DNA of 64,000 bases from Pseudomonas sp. P5_109 (lineage in GTDB: Bacteria; Pseudomonadota; Gammaproteobacteria; Pseudomonadales; Pseudomonadaceae): positions 4,477,501 to 4,541,500 of the forward strand of contig NZ_CP125380.1 of the NCBI RefSeq assembly GCF_034009455.1, in the 5' to 3' direction. This document shows, in pieces, positions 17,345 to 25,620 of this stretch. Below the pieces are notes generated by a model. The model ran no database searches. It worked only from the letters and a program-made list of their open reading frames with translations, and was not told where the DNA came from. Each line of letters opens with the position of its first letter. Positions within the stretch are counted from its first letter, which is position 1. Both the position numbers and the translations under genes were made by a program.

Positions 17345-17958
17345 ACCTGCTCCTTGCGGCCGACGATCATGGCCAACAGCGTTTTCGGCACCAGCGCCAC
17401 CATCAGCAGATGCACCGCCACAAAGGCCACCAACAGCGCCATGGCGAAGAAATGCACACGACGCGCGCCTTCGTAACCGAACAGCAATTCACGCAACAAC
17501 GGGAACTGCACCGACTTCCACAACACCAGCCCGGAGAGCACCAGCAGCGTGATGTCGACCATCACGAACAGGTAGGCGACGCGCTGCACCTGGTTGTAAT
17601 GGCTGAGGTCGGCATGCCCCAGTTTTCCGCGCAAGGCAGCCCACAGGTCATGCAGCACGCCTTTGGGCGAAACCGGGAAGAAACGCCGTTTCAGGCGTCC
17701 GCTGAACAGGTTGAAGGCCAGGTAGATCAGGCCGTTGATCGCCAGGAACCACATCGCCGCGAAATGCCATTGCAGCGCGCCGCCCAGCCAGCCACCGAGG
17801 GTGATCGCCTTGGGAAAACTGAATTCGTAGATCGGCGAGGCGTTGTAGATGCGCCAACCGCTGGTGACCATCACCAGCACCGCCAGGGCGTTGAGCCAGT
17901 GGGTCAGGCGGAGCCAGCGTGGATGACTGGGCTTGGGTGAAGCAGTGCTCTGCGACAT
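17341..17958 (-). CDS. Cytochrome b/b6-type membrane partner of the molybdoenzyme
   Basis: 205 residues with four or five membrane helices and candidate haem-ligand histidines in RLTHWLN, LQWHFAAMW, RRVHFFAM and VAVHLLM. This is the layout of Ni/Fe-hydrogenase-type and b561-type cytochromes. The start at 17958 (MSQSTASPKPSHPRW) is preceded by a GGAG; upstream in-frame codons run through a REP. The 4-bp overlap with the molybdoenzyme gene means stoichiometric production: the cytochrome would pass electrons between the quinone pool and the periplasmic molybdoenzyme. Confidence 0.82.
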   Translation of the reverse strand: MSQSTASPKPSHPRWLRLTHWLNALAVLVMVTSGWRIYNASPIYEFSFPKAITLGGWLGGALQWHFAAMWFLAINGLIYLAFNLFSGRLKRRFFPVSPKGVLHDLWAALRGKLGHADLSHYNQVQRVAYLFVMVDITLLVLSGLVLWKSVQFPLLRELLFGYEGARRVHFFAMALLVAFVAVHLLMVALVPKTLLAMIVGRKEQV

Positions 17959-18055
17959 GTCCGGCTCCCGTTTGTTGTTGTTCGTTGGAGCCGAGTATGG
18001 GAGCCGGAAGATCGCCAAATCCTCACGTAAAGTTAAATTTAATGTGATAACTACT

Positions 18056-18145
18056 TGTGGGAGCGGGCTTGCTCGCGAAAGCGGTGTGCCAGCAAACATT
18101 AATGGCGACTGACACGACGCCTTCGCGAGCAGGCCCGCTCCCACA
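18056..18145. repeat. REP pair (BIME)
   Basis: Inverted pair of the GGAGCGGGCTTGCTCGCGAA element in the divergent region between the cytochrome b gene and the methyltransferase gene. Confidence 0.9.
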
Positions 18146-18220
18146 ATGGGGGTTGTGTGGTCCGCCGACTGCGCAATTATGGTTAAATGCCGCCCCTTTC
18201 CACGCCACCGACCCGATCCA

Positions 18221-19162
18221 ATGAACCCAGACGCCCTCGCCACCCTACATGAGCACCTGCTGACCGCCCTGTCAGCCGCCCCCGCCGAAACCCGTCGCCT
18301 GTTTCACGGCCGTGGTCGCTGCTGGCCGGGGCTGGAGCAAGTGACCGTGGACTGGCTGCAGGGCGTGGTGCTGGTGGCGCTGTTCAAGGAACCGGAGGCT
18401 GCGCAACTGGAAGACTTGAAGCAGGTGCTGATGGCTATCACCCAGTCTGAACAGTGGGCAAAATCCGCCGCGCATACCCTGCTGCTGCAACACCGCTACC
18501 TGCTGCAAAGCACCACCGAGTGGCTGCTCGGCGACGTCATCGAGGAAATGACCATCACCGAGGGTGGGTTGAAATACCGGGTGGACCTGGGCCGCAAACA
18601 GAACACCGGGCTGTTCCTCGACATGCGCTACGGCCGCGATTGGGTCCGCACCAATGCCGAGGGCAAACGGGTGCTGAACCTGTTCGCCTACACCTGCGGC
18701 TTCTCGGTGGCGGCCATCGAAGGTGGCGCGACGCATGTGGTCAACCTCGACATGTCGAGCCCGGCCCTGAGCCGTGGTCGCGACAACCACCGGCTCAACG
18801 GCCACGACCTGAGCAAGGTGAGCTTCCTCGGCCACGACCTGTTCAAGTCCTGGGGCAAAGTGATCGGCAAAGGCCCGTACGACCTGGTGATCATCGACCC
18901 GCCGTCGTTCCAGAAAGGCAGCTTCCTGCTGACCAAGGACTACCAGCGCGTGCTGCGCCGGCTACCCGAACTGCTCACTGAAAATGGCACTGTGCTGGCC
19001 TGTATGAACGACCCGGCGTTTGGTGCCGACTTTCTGATCGACGGTGTCACCCGCGAAGCACCGAGCCTGCGGTTCGAGCAGCGGCTGGAGAACCCTCCGG
19101 AGTTTCCCGATGCGGATTTAGAGTGTGGGTTAAAGGCGTTGGTGTTCAGGCAGGAAAAATAA
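18221..19162 (+). CDS. Class I SAM-dependent methyltransferase, RlmI/RlmK-like
   Basis: 313 residues. A Rossmann methyltransferase domain has the SAM loop NLFAYTCGFSVAA, the acidic loop NLDMSS and the catalytic DPPSFQKG. The GLFLDMRYGRDWVR run before motif I is typical of RlmI/RlmK-type 23S rRNA methyltransferases. There is no N-terminal PUA domain, so it is the short form. The start at 18221 follows a weak site but gives the normal N-terminus. A role in rRNA base methylation is inferred. Confidence 0.8.
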   Translation: MNPDALATLHEHLLTALSAAPAETRRLFHGRGRCWPGLEQVTVDWLQGVVLVALFKEPEAAQLEDLKQVLMAITQSEQWAKSAAHTLLLQHRYLLQSTTEWLLGDVIEEMTITEGGLKYRVDLGRKQNTGLFLDMRYGRDWVRTNAEGKRVLNLFAYTCGFSVAAIEGGATHVVNLDMSSPALSRGRDNHRLNGHDLSKVSFLGHDLFKSWGKVIGKGPYDLVIIDPPSFQKGSFLLTKDYQRVLRRLPELLTENGTVLACMNDPAFGADFLIDGVTREAPSLRFEQRLENPPEFPDADLECGLKALVFRQEK

Positions 19163-19448
19163 AGAGAGCTATCGCGAACGGTATTTACCCTCCGTTCAAC
19201 GCTTGCCAAGAAAAATCCAAAAGCGAAGGTCCCTTGGGTTTTCTCTGTGGCGCGCTTCGATTCATCATTGCTGATAGTTGATAACATTTATCACATCAGT
19301 TCAGTAGACGGGTTATGTTTCATGCTTAAATTAGTTCATCTGAAAGTACCAACCGACCAATGATGCTCTCCGCATGATACTTACTGGAAACTCTAACAGT
19401 TGCTGTTGGCAACCCGAATGCACAGACCATTTGTCCAGCAATCAATCT

Positions 19449-22337
19449 TCAAATAGATCCGGTAGATTTACGATAAAACACTATGAAATTCCCGACAGAC
19501 TTGTCCAGACCATCAGTCTGAGACCGAGTCATCAACGACTCTCCTGAAGAGCTGATCACGCCCAAAGCGCTTGAGTTACCTCCATCAAGGTTCACTGCCT
19601 GAGTCGAGAAGCTGGCTCTGTTCAAGCTATTAAGCCTGGTCATAACCAAGGCCCATTCGGGCATAGTGTAGCCTGGTGATGTAGCATCTCGTCCCCAGGT
19701 TCCCCCCATTGCCAATCGTGTACGCGATTCGGGGTTTTCGTCGCCGCCCATGCTTATACCAGAGCGAGAATTGGGTTCGCTGGCATGTCCAAACCAACCA
19801 GGTTTGTTACTCCCAGAGGAGAATTGGTACAACGGATTTTTGAGCCTTCCTTGAGAAAAGGTGGCTGTTTCGCCTACTGCCAATAGAGGCCCGGAGCGAA
19901 TCCAGGAGCCGTCATGCATAGAAACCTTCGTGTAATCATCGCTATACCTCAGTGGTTCCAAGACACTTTCTTTTTGTTCGCCATCAATTAAATTTCTACC
20001 GATAGAGGCATAATCTGGAGCATTTTTTATGAATCCCCCTCCCATATTGAAGAAACCACCATTGATATAGGCTAGCGTTCCGGCACTCTCAAGCCTGGCT
20101 TCTTCCTTGATAGCCGCGCCCGACTCTCGATATAGATAAAACAACCGGTCTCCGCCCGCGATTTTTCCTTGTAAAGAAGAGTCAATAGACAGGTAGGACA
20201 GCTTTCTAACATCATCCACGGCGCGCTCTAGTCCGATGCCCAAACGTTCGAAAAGGTCATTCCCACCTACTACATCGACGGCAATTACCCCGGAAGTGAC
20301 TGTTCTAACCCGAACTCCAACATTAGTCGCCAGCACGCGGTCATATGCCGCTCTCCATTTCCTCTTGGCGGTCTCCCCCGTCAAGCCGTTACGGTCTATT
20401 AAATTAAGTGGGTTGTTAGCAACCATCTGAAATACATTTAACCCATCCTCGACCGGATCTGGACTTATCCATCTCTGCATCCACGGCGCGTAATACCGGA
20501 AGCCATAGTAATAAAGCCCAGTTGCATCCCGTTCCTTGCCCGAATAACGAATGGTCTTGTACTTAGCCACCAAAACACTGCTTCCCGCCCAGCACGCCGT
20601 ACCGCCAAAGGGGTAATAGTATTCCTGCGTCAGTACGCCCGCCTCATGGTCAAGTTCCAGAATGTTGGAGCCCAAGTGATCGCTGAGGTTGTAGCGCCAT
20701 TGATCATCATGCTCACCTTGGGGCCAGAACAGCACCCGCACCTTGCTGCGCCCCGCTTCGAAACTGATAACGTGGTGTTCTTCGCCACCGGCCTGGCGAT
20801 GGACTTCCAGTCCCGGGAGGTAACGGATTTCGCTGCGCAGGATGCGGCCGCTGCTTTGGGCGAATCCCACTTTGCGCAAGCGGTGGCCGGGATGGGAGTA
20901 GCGATAGCATTCGTAATCATCGGGCTCGCTTTCGCGGTTGACCAACGTGACTTGGTGTAGTTGGTTGCGACTGTCCCAGGCCATGGCTTGCCCGCGTTGC
21001 AGTTCCTGTTGATTGCCAGCGGCGTCGAAACCCAAGGCGATTTCAGGCTCCCCCGGTAGCGAACCGTCGTCACGTTGCGCGAGGCTACGGTTGCTGCGTG
21101 CCGAGGTGAACATCAAAAAGCCCGGCGCATCGCTGTGCCGGCGAGTGATCAAATTCCCGCCTCGGTCATACTCGAAGCGTTGGGTGTAATTGCGCCGTTG
21201 ATTGGGGTCCAGCGGTGTGGGCTGCAGCTCCGGCAACGTCGGACCGTGGCTCGGCTGACTGACCTCCCATCCTTTGGCTTCGACCAGTTGATACAGGCTG
21301 TCGTAGCGGTAACGGTTGATCGGCTCGATGCGCTGGTTGTTGAAATGGGTCACGGATTGGGACTGGTCTTGCAGCTCGACGATGTTGCCCCCCGCGTCGT
21401 AGACGTAGTTCAGATCCTGCAAGGGTTTCTGGTTACCGACCGCCGCCATCAGCCTGATCAGACGCCCGTCATCGGCAGCGTACGCGGCACGGGTCACTAC
21501 ACCATTGCCAGCGGTTTCACGTTCGACCTGATCCTGGGCGTTGTAATGGATGTCGCTAACCAGCCGTTGTGGCGGTTTTCCAGAGGCAGTCAGTTGCAGC
21601 CAGGCCTCACTCAATTTGCCCGCTACGTCATAGCCAAAGGTACGAACGTTGCCCATTGCATCGGTTTGTCGCTGAAGCTCTGCGCCGGGATTGAAGGTGT
21701 GGAGGGTGATGAACGATTGAGCTTCCAGCCACGTCTCGCGTTCATCGAGGTCCAAGGGCCAATCAGGTGTTTCGAGATCAGCGAGAAAGCGTTGCTCTTC
21801 AACCAGCACTGCACCCAAAAGACCGTAGTCAATAGTGCATTGAGTGCCTGCCGGGTGGTCATGGCGGATCAACTGCCCGCACTGGTTGTGCCCGGCGAAC
21901 GCAGGACCGGAGTCACCGTAGGTCAAGCGCTCCAACACGCGTGGCCGTTCTCCCACAGCCTGTTCGGTGACGGTGATCGGCCGCTGTTGTTCGTCGAAAC
22001 CGGTGTGGCGTTGACTCCCGCGTGCATCCCAGAACGCACCAGGCAAACCCGCCTGATCCGCCAAGCTCAACTGCCACCCGGCATCGACGCTGTCCGTCAG
22101 CAACGGTTGACCACTCAAGCCGTATACCGTGGTCAGGTTCGGCTTTGGCGCCGTGCCCCACAACCGTGGATCCCAGGATTCAACCAACCGCCCCGCCGCG
22201 TCGAAGCGTTGCCGGGTGATGCGTGGGTCAATCTCCGGGCTGTCGGGATGGCGGTAATAGCCGACGCCACGAATCGCCAGGGCGCGCGGATCGATGACCG
22301 ACAGCGTCGGTGTCGCGGCGTGGTGGTGAGCGTTCAC
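19449..22337 (-). CDS. TccC-type Rhs protein with C-terminal phosphodiester-glycosidase-like toxin domain
   Basis: 962 residues. Residues 1-652 are a TccC/Tc-toxin C-component-like Rhs/YD shell: SVIDPRALAIRGVGYYRHPD at the start, YD repeats, and the core end RDATGLYYYGFRYYAPWMQR, SPDPVEDGLN, NNPLNLIDRNGL, where such proteins cleave themselves. Residues 653-962, more AT-rich, carry YINGGFF (757-763), SGPLLAV (815-821), SRTRLAMG (871-878) and NLDGGNSS (916-923). These are the hallmarks of the NAGPA/DUF2233 phosphodiester glycosidase fold. It is an orphan: no TcA/TcB genes and no immunity-like gene adjoin it. Confidence 0.85.
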   Translation of the reverse strand: MNAHHHAATPTLSVIDPRALAIRGVGYYRHPDSPEIDPRITRQRFDAAGRLVESWDPRLWGTAPKPNLTTVYGLSGQPLLTDSVDAGWQLSLADQAGLPGAFWDARGSQRHTGFDEQQRPITVTEQAVGERPRVLERLTYGDSGPAFAGHNQCGQLIRHDHPAGTQCTIDYGLLGAVLVEEQRFLADLETPDWPLDLDERETWLEAQSFITLHTFNPGAELQRQTDAMGNVRTFGYDVAGKLSEAWLQLTASGKPPQRLVSDIHYNAQDQVERETAGNGVVTRAAYAADDGRLIRLMAAVGNQKPLQDLNYVYDAGGNIVELQDQSQSVTHFNNQRIEPINRYRYDSLYQLVEAKGWEVSQPSHGPTLPELQPTPLDPNQRRNYTQRFEYDRGGNLITRRHSDAPGFLMFTSARSNRSLAQRDDGSLPGEPEIALGFDAAGNQQELQRGQAMAWDSRNQLHQVTLVNRESEPDDYECYRYSHPGHRLRKVGFAQSSGRILRSEIRYLPGLEVHRQAGGEEHHVISFEAGRSKVRVLFWPQGEHDDQWRYNLSDHLGSNILELDHEAGVLTQEYYYPFGGTACWAGSSVLVAKYKTIRYSGKERDATGLYYYGFRYYAPWMQRWISPDPVEDGLNVFQMVANNPLNLIDRNGLTGETAKRKWRAAYDRVLATNVGVRVRTVTSGVIAVDVVGGNDLFERLGIGLERAVDDVRKLSYLSIDSSLQGKIAGGDRLFYLYRESGAAIKEEARLESAGTLAYINGGFFNMGGGFIKNAPDYASIGRNLIDGEQKESVLEPLRYSDDYTKVSMHDGSWIRSGPLLAVGETATFSQGRLKNPLYQFSSGSNKPGWFGHASEPNSRSGISMGGDENPESRTRLAMGGTWGRDATSPGYTMPEWALVMTRLNSLNRASFSTQAVNLDGGNSSALGVISSSGESLMTRSQTDGLDKSVGNFIVFYRKSTGSI

Positions 22338-22597
22338 GGCATTGACGGCCTTTCACTTTGATCAACGAAGACTGAGCCTTTTTTCACCGCCCCGAAACTG
22401 TAAGAAGTTACAGGTCGATGTCCGTGAAATGGCCATCGTCGGAACGCCGCCCGGAGCAGGCTCGCTCCCACAATGGATCGCGCCGAATGGATATCAGTGG
22501 TTTGTCAGCCAGATCATGGTGACGATGATTCAGTTGGGTGGGATCGGTTGGCGCGGGGGTTGAACAAACGCTGACGAGCTGAAGGTCACCGTACTTT

Positions 22598-22748
22598 TGT
22601 GGCGAGGGGGCTTGCCCCCGTTGGGGCGCGAAGCGGCCCTAAAATCATTCAATGAGGTGTGTCAGAAAAAACGAGGTTGCTGGTTTTACGACTGCTGCGC
22701 AGTCGAACGGGGGCAAGCCCCCTCGCCACAAAAGCTCCCTCGCCACAG
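22598..22748. repeat. REP block, GGCGAGGGGGCTTGCCCCC type
   Basis: An inverted pair of the second REP family (direct near 22600, inverted near 22708-22734) plus a partial third copy. It lies in the divergent region upstream of the TccC-like gene. Confidence 0.9.
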
Positions 22749-22852
22749 GTGATCACCACACCTGGCAGGGAAGTTTTCGTACAGGAAAATCAGCGGCTTT
22801 GCAGGCCTGCTCCCTTTCTTTTGCAGGACATTTCCTAGATCATTTCGCTCGC

Positions 22853-22881
22853 TTGCGCCTGCCATTTTCCATGGCTAGTCT
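22853..22881 (+). promoter_or_regulatory. Candidate sigma-70 promoter for the structured leader
   Basis: TTGCGC (22853-22858) and TAGTCT (22876-22881) are separated by exactly 17 bp. Transcription would begin near 22888, giving a leader of about 230 nt before the gene at 23120. Confidence 0.4.
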
Positions 22882-22887
22882 CGGTCC

Positions 22888-23090
22888 GTCACTGCTCATC
22901 ATTGATCGGGTTTAGTAGCCCGGAACAATAGGCGCATAGCGATTCCATGCTCATGTCCGGCACATTTTGCCGCATGCAGAATATGGTGGCTGTGCGTGGG
23001 GCACTTTCGGGTGCACCGGTTTTTCCTATTGACCGGCCTACTAACCTGCGTACAGCCGCCACCCAATCGTTTAGTAGGCGATAAGTGATG
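22888..23090 (+). ncRNA. Structured leader/antisense-type RNA with competing CTACTAA pairings
   Basis: GGTGGCTGTGCG (22985-22996) pairs with 23049-23063 apart from a 3-nt bulge. It encloses hairpins GCAC-TTTCGG-GTGC (23001-23014) and CCGGT...ACCGG (23016-23036), then CCTACTAA (23037-23044). The latter can pair with TTAGTAGG downstream (23071-23078), forming a pseudoknot, or with TTAGTAG in the loop of a CGGG/CCCG hairpin upstream (22907-22922). The layout, a cloverleaf-like RNA with a complementary target before the next gene, recalls phage C4 antisense RNA. That name is a recollection, not a search result. Confidence 0.5.
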
Positions 23091-23119
23091 GCTCCCATGC
23101 AGCAATAGGAGCAACACTC

Positions 23120-23461
23120 ATGGAAAAATCCGTACCCGATCCACCTCCCGAAACCTCCACCAACGAAACCGTCACTGAAGACCGACTCAGGGATCGATCA
23201 GCGCTCTACCGTGCGATTGATTTCCACCTGACCGGCGACCACCCCGCCCGCCCCGATGAACTGCGCTTTTACAACGTCAGCAACGACGTGAGCTTTGAAG
23301 ATACCCAGCTCTATATCGCCGACCTGCTGCGTTGCGCTTCGGTCACGGCGTATCAGTGTGGCGATCAACTCAAGGGCGCTGATCGGGCCCTGGTGTTTTC
23401 GATCTGGCATTTGCTGGAGATTGCCAAGGCGATGGTGGATCGGCAACAACACGCGCCATGA
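23120..23461 (+). CDS. Small DUF3077/DUF6124-like protein
   Basis: 113 residues with no signal peptide or membrane span. The second half (LRFYNVSNDVSFEDTQLYIA, then CASVTAYQCGD...HLLEIAKAMVDR) has the spacing of the small Pseudomonas DUF3077/DUF6124 proteins, which often occur in several copies per genome with unknown role. The start at 23120 follows AGGAGC. The gene lies 40 bp after the structured RNA, which probably controls its translation. It is convergent with the LuxR gene, 4 bp from its stop. Confidence 0.65.
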   Translation: MEKSVPDPPPETSTNETVTEDRLRDRSALYRAIDFHLTGDHPARPDELRFYNVSNDVSFEDTQLYIADLLRCASVTAYQCGDQLKGADRALVFSIWHLLEIAKAMVDRQQHAP

Positions 23462-23465
23462 GAGC

Positions 23466-24239
23466 TCAACGCGGCTGCAGCACCAGCGCAAACAACTCGC
23501 CATGCCCGTTGACGTTGAGCTTGTGGTAGACATTGCGCCGGTGCACTTTCACCGTTTCCGGGGAGATGCCCAGTTGCTGCGCGATGGCCTTGCTGGAGAA
23601 ACCCTGGAGGATCAGGCGCGCCGTTTCGATCTCGCGCAGCGTCAGGCGTGCGTCGAAGCGATCGAGCAAGGTCGCCAGATCGCCGGCCGGTGGTTCGGCG
23701 ACCGGCCCTTCCAGCGGCAGCAAATCCAGGTGTCGGCGCATCGCTGCCAGCACCCAGTCACGCACGCAAATCAAGCGGCCCTGCTCCTCGAGGCTGAAGC
23801 GCGTCGAGCGCCCGAGTGACAAGCCGAGCACGGCGCCATCGACGTTGACCATGAACTGCAACTCGTCCCCACCCACCACGGTACTGAAGTAACTCAGGTA
23901 GTACTCGCTGTGCTGGAACTGGTCGGGGGCCACCGATTCGAGGCTGTGCAAGCCGTCGGCGATGCCCGCGCAGGCGGCCTGATAGAACGGATCGAGCAGG
24001 TACATGCCGGCGCGGTAGTCCGCCAGTTCTTCCTGCTCGTCAGCATTGCCCTTGGCATCGAAATCAATCAGCAGACGCGGCACATGGCCCGGGCGCATCA
24101 GCGCCACCAGCGCGTTGTCCAGCGGCACCAGCAAGCGCAGGGTATCGACCAGCGCCCGCCAGAAGCCGTCCCGCCCCACCGCCGTGAACACCCGCGCCAG
24201 CCCCTGGTGCACCGGCAACTCTTTCAACAACGCGTCCAC
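23466..24239 (-). CDS. LuxR-family transcriptional regulator
   Basis: 257 residues. The C-terminal LuxR/NarL helix-turn-helix is clear (LTLREIETARLILQGFSSKA, then LGISPETVKVHRRNVYHKLN). The N-terminal 190 residues are an unassigned sensor domain without the residues of acyl-homoserine-lactone receptors, so it is probably not quorum sensing. It is divergent from the polyamine-type binding protein at 24350, 110 bp away, and may regulate that gene and the peptidase beyond it. Confidence 0.85.
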   Translation of the reverse strand: MDALLKELPVHQGLARVFTAVGRDGFWRALVDTLRLLVPLDNALVALMRPGHVPRLLIDFDAKGNADEQEELADYRAGMYLLDPFYQAACAGIADGLHSLESVAPDQFQHSEYYLSYFSTVVGGDELQFMVNVDGAVLGLSLGRSTRFSLEEQGRLICVRDWVLAAMRRHLDLLPLEGPVAEPPAGDLATLLDRFDARLTLREIETARLILQGFSSKAIAQQLGISPETVKVHRRNVYHKLNVNGHGELFALVLQPR

Positions 24240-24349
24240 GCACTACCCCTTTTGAGTAACCCATGATGGGAATGGGTGAAGAGCACCCCGGTCGATACGC
24301 TGCAATCTCCTGATTACCACCGGCCGCAACAGGCCAGGAGTGCCGCATC

Positions 24350-25453
24350 ATGAGTCGTCACCGCTTGTATTTCAATCTGGGGTTTGGCGCCAGCCTGGCG
24401 GTGTCGCTGTCGGCCTTTGCCGTCGATGCGCCGACCGTGCACGTGTACAACTGGTACGACTACATCGGCCCGACTACCCTGCAGGATTTCAAGCGAGACA
24501 CCGGGATTGCGCTGGTCTACGACACCTTCGACAGCGCCGAAGTGCTCGAAGGCAAGTTGCTCACCAGCCGCAGCGGCTACGACGTGGTGGTGGCGAGCAA
24601 CTTCAGCTTGCCCACGCTGATCAAGGCGGGCGCCCTCGCCCCACTGCCCCGTGCGCAGATGCCGGACTTCAAGAACATGGACACCGATCTGCTGGCGAAA
24701 CTGGCCAACAACGATCCGGGTAACCAGTACGCCGTGCCCTACCTGTGGGGCACCAACGGCATCGGCTACAACATCGACAAAGTGCGCGCGGTGCTGGGCG
24801 ACAAGGCGCCGGTGGACTCCTGGGACCTGGTGTTCAAGGAGGAGAACCTGGCCAAGCTCGGTGAATGTGGCGTGGCCATGCTCGATTCGCCGTCGGAGAT
24901 GCTGCCGGTCGCCTTGCACTACCTCGGCCTGCCGCCCAACAGCACCAACCCCGAAGACTACAAGAAGGCCGAAGCGCTGCTGCTCAAGTTGCGTCCGCAC
25001 ATCGCCTACTTCAATTCGTCGAAATTCATCAGCGACCTGTCCAACGGCAACATCTGCGTAGCGGTCGGCTGGTCCGGCGCGATGCTCGAAGCCAAGACCA
25101 CCGCCGAGCAGGCCGGCAACGGTGTGAAGATCGCCTACAGCCTGCCCAAGGAAGGCGCGCCGGTGTGGTTCGACACGCTGGTGCTGCTCAAGGACGCCCC
25201 GCACCCGGAACAAGGCCTGGCCTTCATCGACTACCTGATGCGCCCTGAAGTCATCGCCCCGGTCAGCGACCACCTCAACTACCCCAATGGCAACCGCAGC
25301 GCGACCACGCTGGTGGCCGAAGCGACCCGCAGCAACCCGGCCGTCTACCCGCCAGCCGCAGCCATGGCCACCCTGTTCACCCTCCAGCCACTGCCGCCAG
25401 CTACGGAACGGGTGCGGACGCGGATCTGGAGCAAGGTCAAGAACGGTCAATGA
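24350..25453 (+). CDS. Polyamine-type ABC transporter substrate-binding protein (PotF/SpuD family)
   Basis: 367 residues with a signal peptide (to about residue 24, SAFA-VDAP). The mature protein begins VHVYNWYDYIGP, the PotF/SpuD/SpuE signature, and contains DVVVASNFSL and AVGWSGAML. It would bind putrescine, spermidine or a related amine in the periplasm. No permease or ATPase genes are adjacent, so it is an orphan receptor for another ABC system or a sensor. The following P1-family peptidase and preceding LuxR regulator form its context. Confidence 0.87.
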   Translation: MSRHRLYFNLGFGASLAVSLSAFAVDAPTVHVYNWYDYIGPTTLQDFKRDTGIALVYDTFDSAEVLEGKLLTSRSGYDVVVASNFSLPTLIKAGALAPLPRAQMPDFKNMDTDLLAKLANNDPGNQYAVPYLWGTNGIGYNIDKVRAVLGDKAPVDSWDLVFKEENLAKLGECGVAMLDSPSEMLPVALHYLGLPPNSTNPEDYKKAEALLLKLRPHIAYFNSSKFISDLSNGNICVAVGWSGAMLEAKTTAEQAGNGVKIAYSLPKEGAPVWFDTLVLLKDAPHPEQGLAFIDYLMRPEVIAPVSDHLNYPNGNRSATTLVAEATRSNPAVYPPAAAMATLFTLQPLPPATERVRTRIWSKVKNGQ

Positions 25454-25471
25454 CCGGACACCACAAAACCC

Positions 25472-25561
25472 TGTGGGAGCGGGCTTGCTCGCGAAAGCGG
25501 TGGATCAGCAAAAATTGATAGCGACTGACACTACGTCTTCGCGAACAAGCCCGCTCCCACA
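25472..25561. repeat. REP pair (BIME)
   Basis: Inverted GGAGCGGGCTTGCTCGCGAA pair between the binding-protein and peptidase genes, which are co-oriented. Confidence 0.9.
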
Positions 25562-25620
25562 TTGGAATTGCGTTGCCCGAAACACCCTTTTTCTGCCATG
25601 AATCAACGATGAGAAAACCC

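Noticed and set aside
21075..22361. A 428-codon plus-strand frame opposite the TccC-like gene
   Set aside because: The minus-strand protein has full Rhs/TccC motifs; the opposite frame is a high-GC shadow.
22889..23117. Small minus-strand proteins over the structured RNA
   Set aside because: No ribosome-binding site and no family; the sequence is better explained by extensive base pairing.
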